This document shows positions 22,523-24,016 of a stretch of 24,016 nucleotides of DNA, in pieces. The stretch is from DATBLZ01 sp036555065. Its GTDB lineage: Bacteria; Pseudomonadota; Gammaproteobacteria; Steroidobacterales; Rariloculaceae. A program made the translations under genes and the position numbers. The notes beneath the pieces are model-generated. The model saw nothing but the letters and a program-made list of their open reading frames with translations. It was not told the DNA's origin and made no database searches. The stretch is from positions 1 to 24,016 of the forward strand of contig DATBLZ010000149.1 in assembly GCA_036555065.1 (NCBI GenBank), written 5' to 3'. Every line of letters begins with the position of its first letter. The stretch's first letter is position 1.

Positions 22523-22823
22523 CTTGCAGCGGCAACGCACGCAACCCCGTGAGCTCCGATTCCGCGTAACGCAGATCGCGGCGCAAACGGTTCCGCTCCC
22601 GGAGCATGCGCAGCAACGCAAAACCGGTACAGACGAGCCCGAATACCCAACCGAGCCCGAAAGCGCACGCGAGCACGAGCGTCACCGATACGTTTTCGAA
22701 TCGAGCGATGCCGACGTCAATGGCGATTGGATCGGGATTGGCGTATGCGAGCAGCGCCGCGATCAGAAGGAACAGTAGCGCGACGGCGATGTATGCGAGC
22801 CTGCGAAGGACGGCCAACCTCAC
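22512..22823 (-). CDS. lapA: LapA domain membrane protein (YciS)
   Basis: This 103-residue inner-membrane protein has two hydrophobic segments, about 10-28 (YIAVALLFLLIAALLAYAN) and 46-68 (VTLVLACAFGLGWVFGLVCT), then a basic coiled-coil-like tail (MLRERNRLRRDLRYAESEL). This is the standard LapA/YciS layout. It works with LapB in LPS assembly. The start is GTG at 22821-22823; the nearby ATG at 22826-22828 is in another frame. Only 16 bp separate it from ihfB, and it overlaps lapB, so all are co-transcribed. Confidence 0.88.
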   Translation of the reverse strand: MRLAVLRRLAYIAVALLFLLIAALLAYANPDPIAIDVGIARFENVSVTLVLACAFGLGWVFGLVCTGFALLRMLRERNRLRRDLRYAESELTGLRALPLQDAN

Positions 22824-22839
22824 ACCATCATTCTACGCC

Positions 22840-23142
22840 CTAGCTACGGACCGGGACGCCGCGCGATTGGTTGACGCGCTCGCGGAGATCCTTGCCTGGC
22901 TTGAAGTGCGGCACGTGCTTGCCCGCGAGCGCAACCGCATCGCCGGTTTTCGGGTTGCGCCCCATGCGCGGCGGACGAAAGTGCAGGGAAAAGCTGCCGA
23001 AGCCGCGGATCTCGATGCGCTCGCCGCTGGCCAAGGCCTCGCTCATGACCTCGAGGATGTGCTTGACCGCGAGCTCGACGTCCTTCGCCGGAAGATGCTT
23101 CTGATTGCGCGCGATCGATTCGATCAACTCGGACTTTGTCAT
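22840..23142 (-). CDS. ihfB: Integration host factor subunit beta
   Basis: This 100-residue IHF beta subunit pairs with IhfA (not in the window) to bend DNA at specific sites in replication, recombination and transcription. MTKSELIESIARNQKHLPAK is the typical IhfB N-terminus. GERIEIRGFGSFSLHFRPPR contains the core, and GRNPKTGDAVALAGKHVPHF is the DNA-intercalating arm with the conserved proline, ending FKPGKDLRERV. The ATG at 23142 was chosen over an upstream in-frame ATG at 23163 because it gives the canonical N-terminus and has AAGGT upstream. It follows rpsA by 33 bp, the usual gammaproteobacterial order. Confidence 0.95.
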   Translation of the reverse strand: MTKSELIESIARNQKHLPAKDVELAVKHILEVMSEALASGERIEIRGFGSFSLHFRPPRMGRNPKTGDAVALAGKHVPHFKPGKDLRERVNQSRGVPVRS

Positions 23143-23175
23143 CAGTGCGGACCTTCTGTGCACCAGCGATGATCT

Positions 23176-24016
23176 CTATTCGGGCTCCGACCCCTCGGGC
23201 ATCATGCGCTCTTTGAGTAGCTCGCCAAGCGTAGTGGCCGTGGACGCGCCGCCTTCGGATCTGTAGCTCTGCAGTGCCTGAGCCTCTTCCTGCGCCTCTT
23301 TCGCCTTGATCGACAGCGCAATGACGCGGTTCTTGCGATCGACGCCCGTGAACCGAGCTTCGATTGCATCGCCGACCTTGATAACGGTGCGCGCATCCTC
23401 GACGCGATCGCGCGAGATTTCGGAGGCGCGGAGCTGCCCGATGACGCCATTGTCGAGCTCGATGAGCGCCATTTTCGCGTCGACCTCCTTGACGGTGCCT
23501 TTGACGACGCTGCCCTTCGCATGCTCCGCGAGGAACAGCGACAACGGATCCTTATCGAGCTGTTTGACGCCGAGCGAGATGCGTTCCCGCTCCGGATCGA
23601 TGGCCAGCACCATCGTCTCGAGCTCTTCGCCCTTCGTGTAGTTGCGCACGGCGTCCTCGCCGGGCACGTCCCACGAGAGATCCGACAGGTGCACGAGGCC
23701 GTCGATGCCGCCGGGCAAGCCGATGAAGACTCCGAAATCGGTGATCGATTTGATCTGGCCTTTGACTTTGTCGCCCTTCTTGTAGTTTTCGGCGAACTCG
23801 GTCCATGGATTGGCCTTGCACTGCTTGAGGCCGAGCGAGATTCGGCGGCGCTCCTCGTCGATGTCGAGCACCATGACCTCGACCTCGTCGCCGATCTGCA
23901 CGACCTTGTGCGGATTGACGTTCTTGTTCGTCCAATCCATCTCCGAGACGTGCACGAGGCCTTCGACGCCCTCTTCGATCTCGACGAAGCAGCCGTAGTC
24001 CGCGATGTTCGTGACT
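23176..24016 (-). CDS. rpsA: 30S ribosomal protein S1, C-terminal part (5' end outside the window)
   Basis: The visible 280 residues are the C-terminal half of ribosomal protein S1, which binds mRNA on the 30S subunit and helps initiation on structured or weak ribosome-binding sites. Successive S1/OB-fold repeats are clear: VTNIADYGCFVEIEEGVEGL at the window edge, then ITDFGVFIGLPGGIDGLVHL, then VKEVDAKMALIELDNGVIGQ, each with the VLDIDEERRRISLGLKQ or AIDPERERISLGVKQ type of ending. The frame stays open to base 24016, so the gene continues outside. It is the first visible gene of the rpsA-ihfB-lapA-lapB block. Confidence 0.97.
   Translation of the reverse strand, partial: VTNIADYGCFVEIEEGVEGLVHVSEMDWTNKNVNPHKVVQIGDEVEVMVLDIDEERRRISLGLKQCKANPWTEFAENYKKGDKVKGQIKSITDFGVFIGLPGGIDGLVHLSDLSWDVPGEDAVRNYTKGEELETMVLAIDPERERISLGVKQLDKDPLSLFLAEHAKGSVVKGTVKEVDAKMALIELDNGVIGQLRASEISRDRVEDARTVIKVGDAIEARFTGVDRKNRVIALSIKAKEAQEEAQALQSYRSEGGASTATTLGELLKERMMPEGSEPE

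Noticed and set aside
21542..22552. A 336-codon plus-strand frame opposite lapB
   Set aside because: LapB is clear on the other strand, with its TPR repeats and rubredoxin-like cysteines. This frame is its antisense shadow.
1..24016. tRNA, rRNA, CRISPR, transposase or phage genes
   Set aside because: No cloverleaf, rRNA core, regularly spaced repeats or DDE/recombinase motifs were found on either strand by reading.

Overview
The window is GC-rich, densely coding bacterial chromosome, and the organism is most likely a gammaproteobacterium. The best evidence is the right end: rpsA, ihfB, lapA and lapB lie in that order on the minus strand, with lapA and lapB overlapping, which is a typical gammaproteobacterial arrangement. 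Finer placement is not possible from sequence alone. The mix of SnoaL-type, carotenoid-oxygenase, PQQ-dehydrogenase and CoA-transferase genes would suit an environmental aromatic or terpenoid degrader. I see no tRNA, rRNA, CRISPR array, intact insertion sequence or phage gene.

Left end (1-759): a scar made of gene pieces. A frameshifted N-terminal piece of an FtsH-type protease runs directly into the C-terminal membrane part of an MgtA-type P-type ATPase. The reading frame then ends in a tail resembling the C-terminus of an OmpW-like outer-membrane barrel.

877-10.2 kb: a DoxX-DoxX-DUF805 membrane fusion and a pirin; a coupled pair of secreted NTF2-fold proteins (a single-domain SnoaL-like protein and a duplicated DUF8021-type lipoprotein); a flavin-reductase-fold (PPOX) protein with a PRMT-like methyltransferase; and a 1008-residue secreted protein with three SnoaL-like domains followed by a complete alpha/beta-hydrolase esterase. 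The esterase still has its own Shine-Dalgarno-like sequence and ATG at the fusion point.

10.3-20 kb: a DUF4159 protein, a LEA14-like lipoprotein, an HU-family DNA-binding protein, a small membrane protein, a small Tat-type peptide coupled to a carotenoid oxygenase, an alkyltransferase-like (ATL) repair protein, a PQQ dehydrogenase with a fused cytochrome c domain, an NlpE-like lipoprotein, and a 4-carboxy-4-hydroxy-2-oxoadipate (CHA) aldolase divergent from a CaiB-type CoA transferase. The oxygenase, dehydrogenase, aldolase, CoA transferase, esterase and NTF2-fold proteins look like a loose catabolic neighbourhood, but no complete pathway can be read from it.

20-24 kb: a conserved housekeeping block on the minus strand (rpsA, ihfB, lapA, lapB, comEA-like, galU). 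A textbook intrinsic terminator follows the comEA-like gene, and a structured inverted-repeat element lies between galU and the convergent CoA transferase. Several genes have a -10-like hexamer only 7-9 nt before the ATG and no Shine-Dalgarno, suggesting leaderless or nearly leaderless transcripts.
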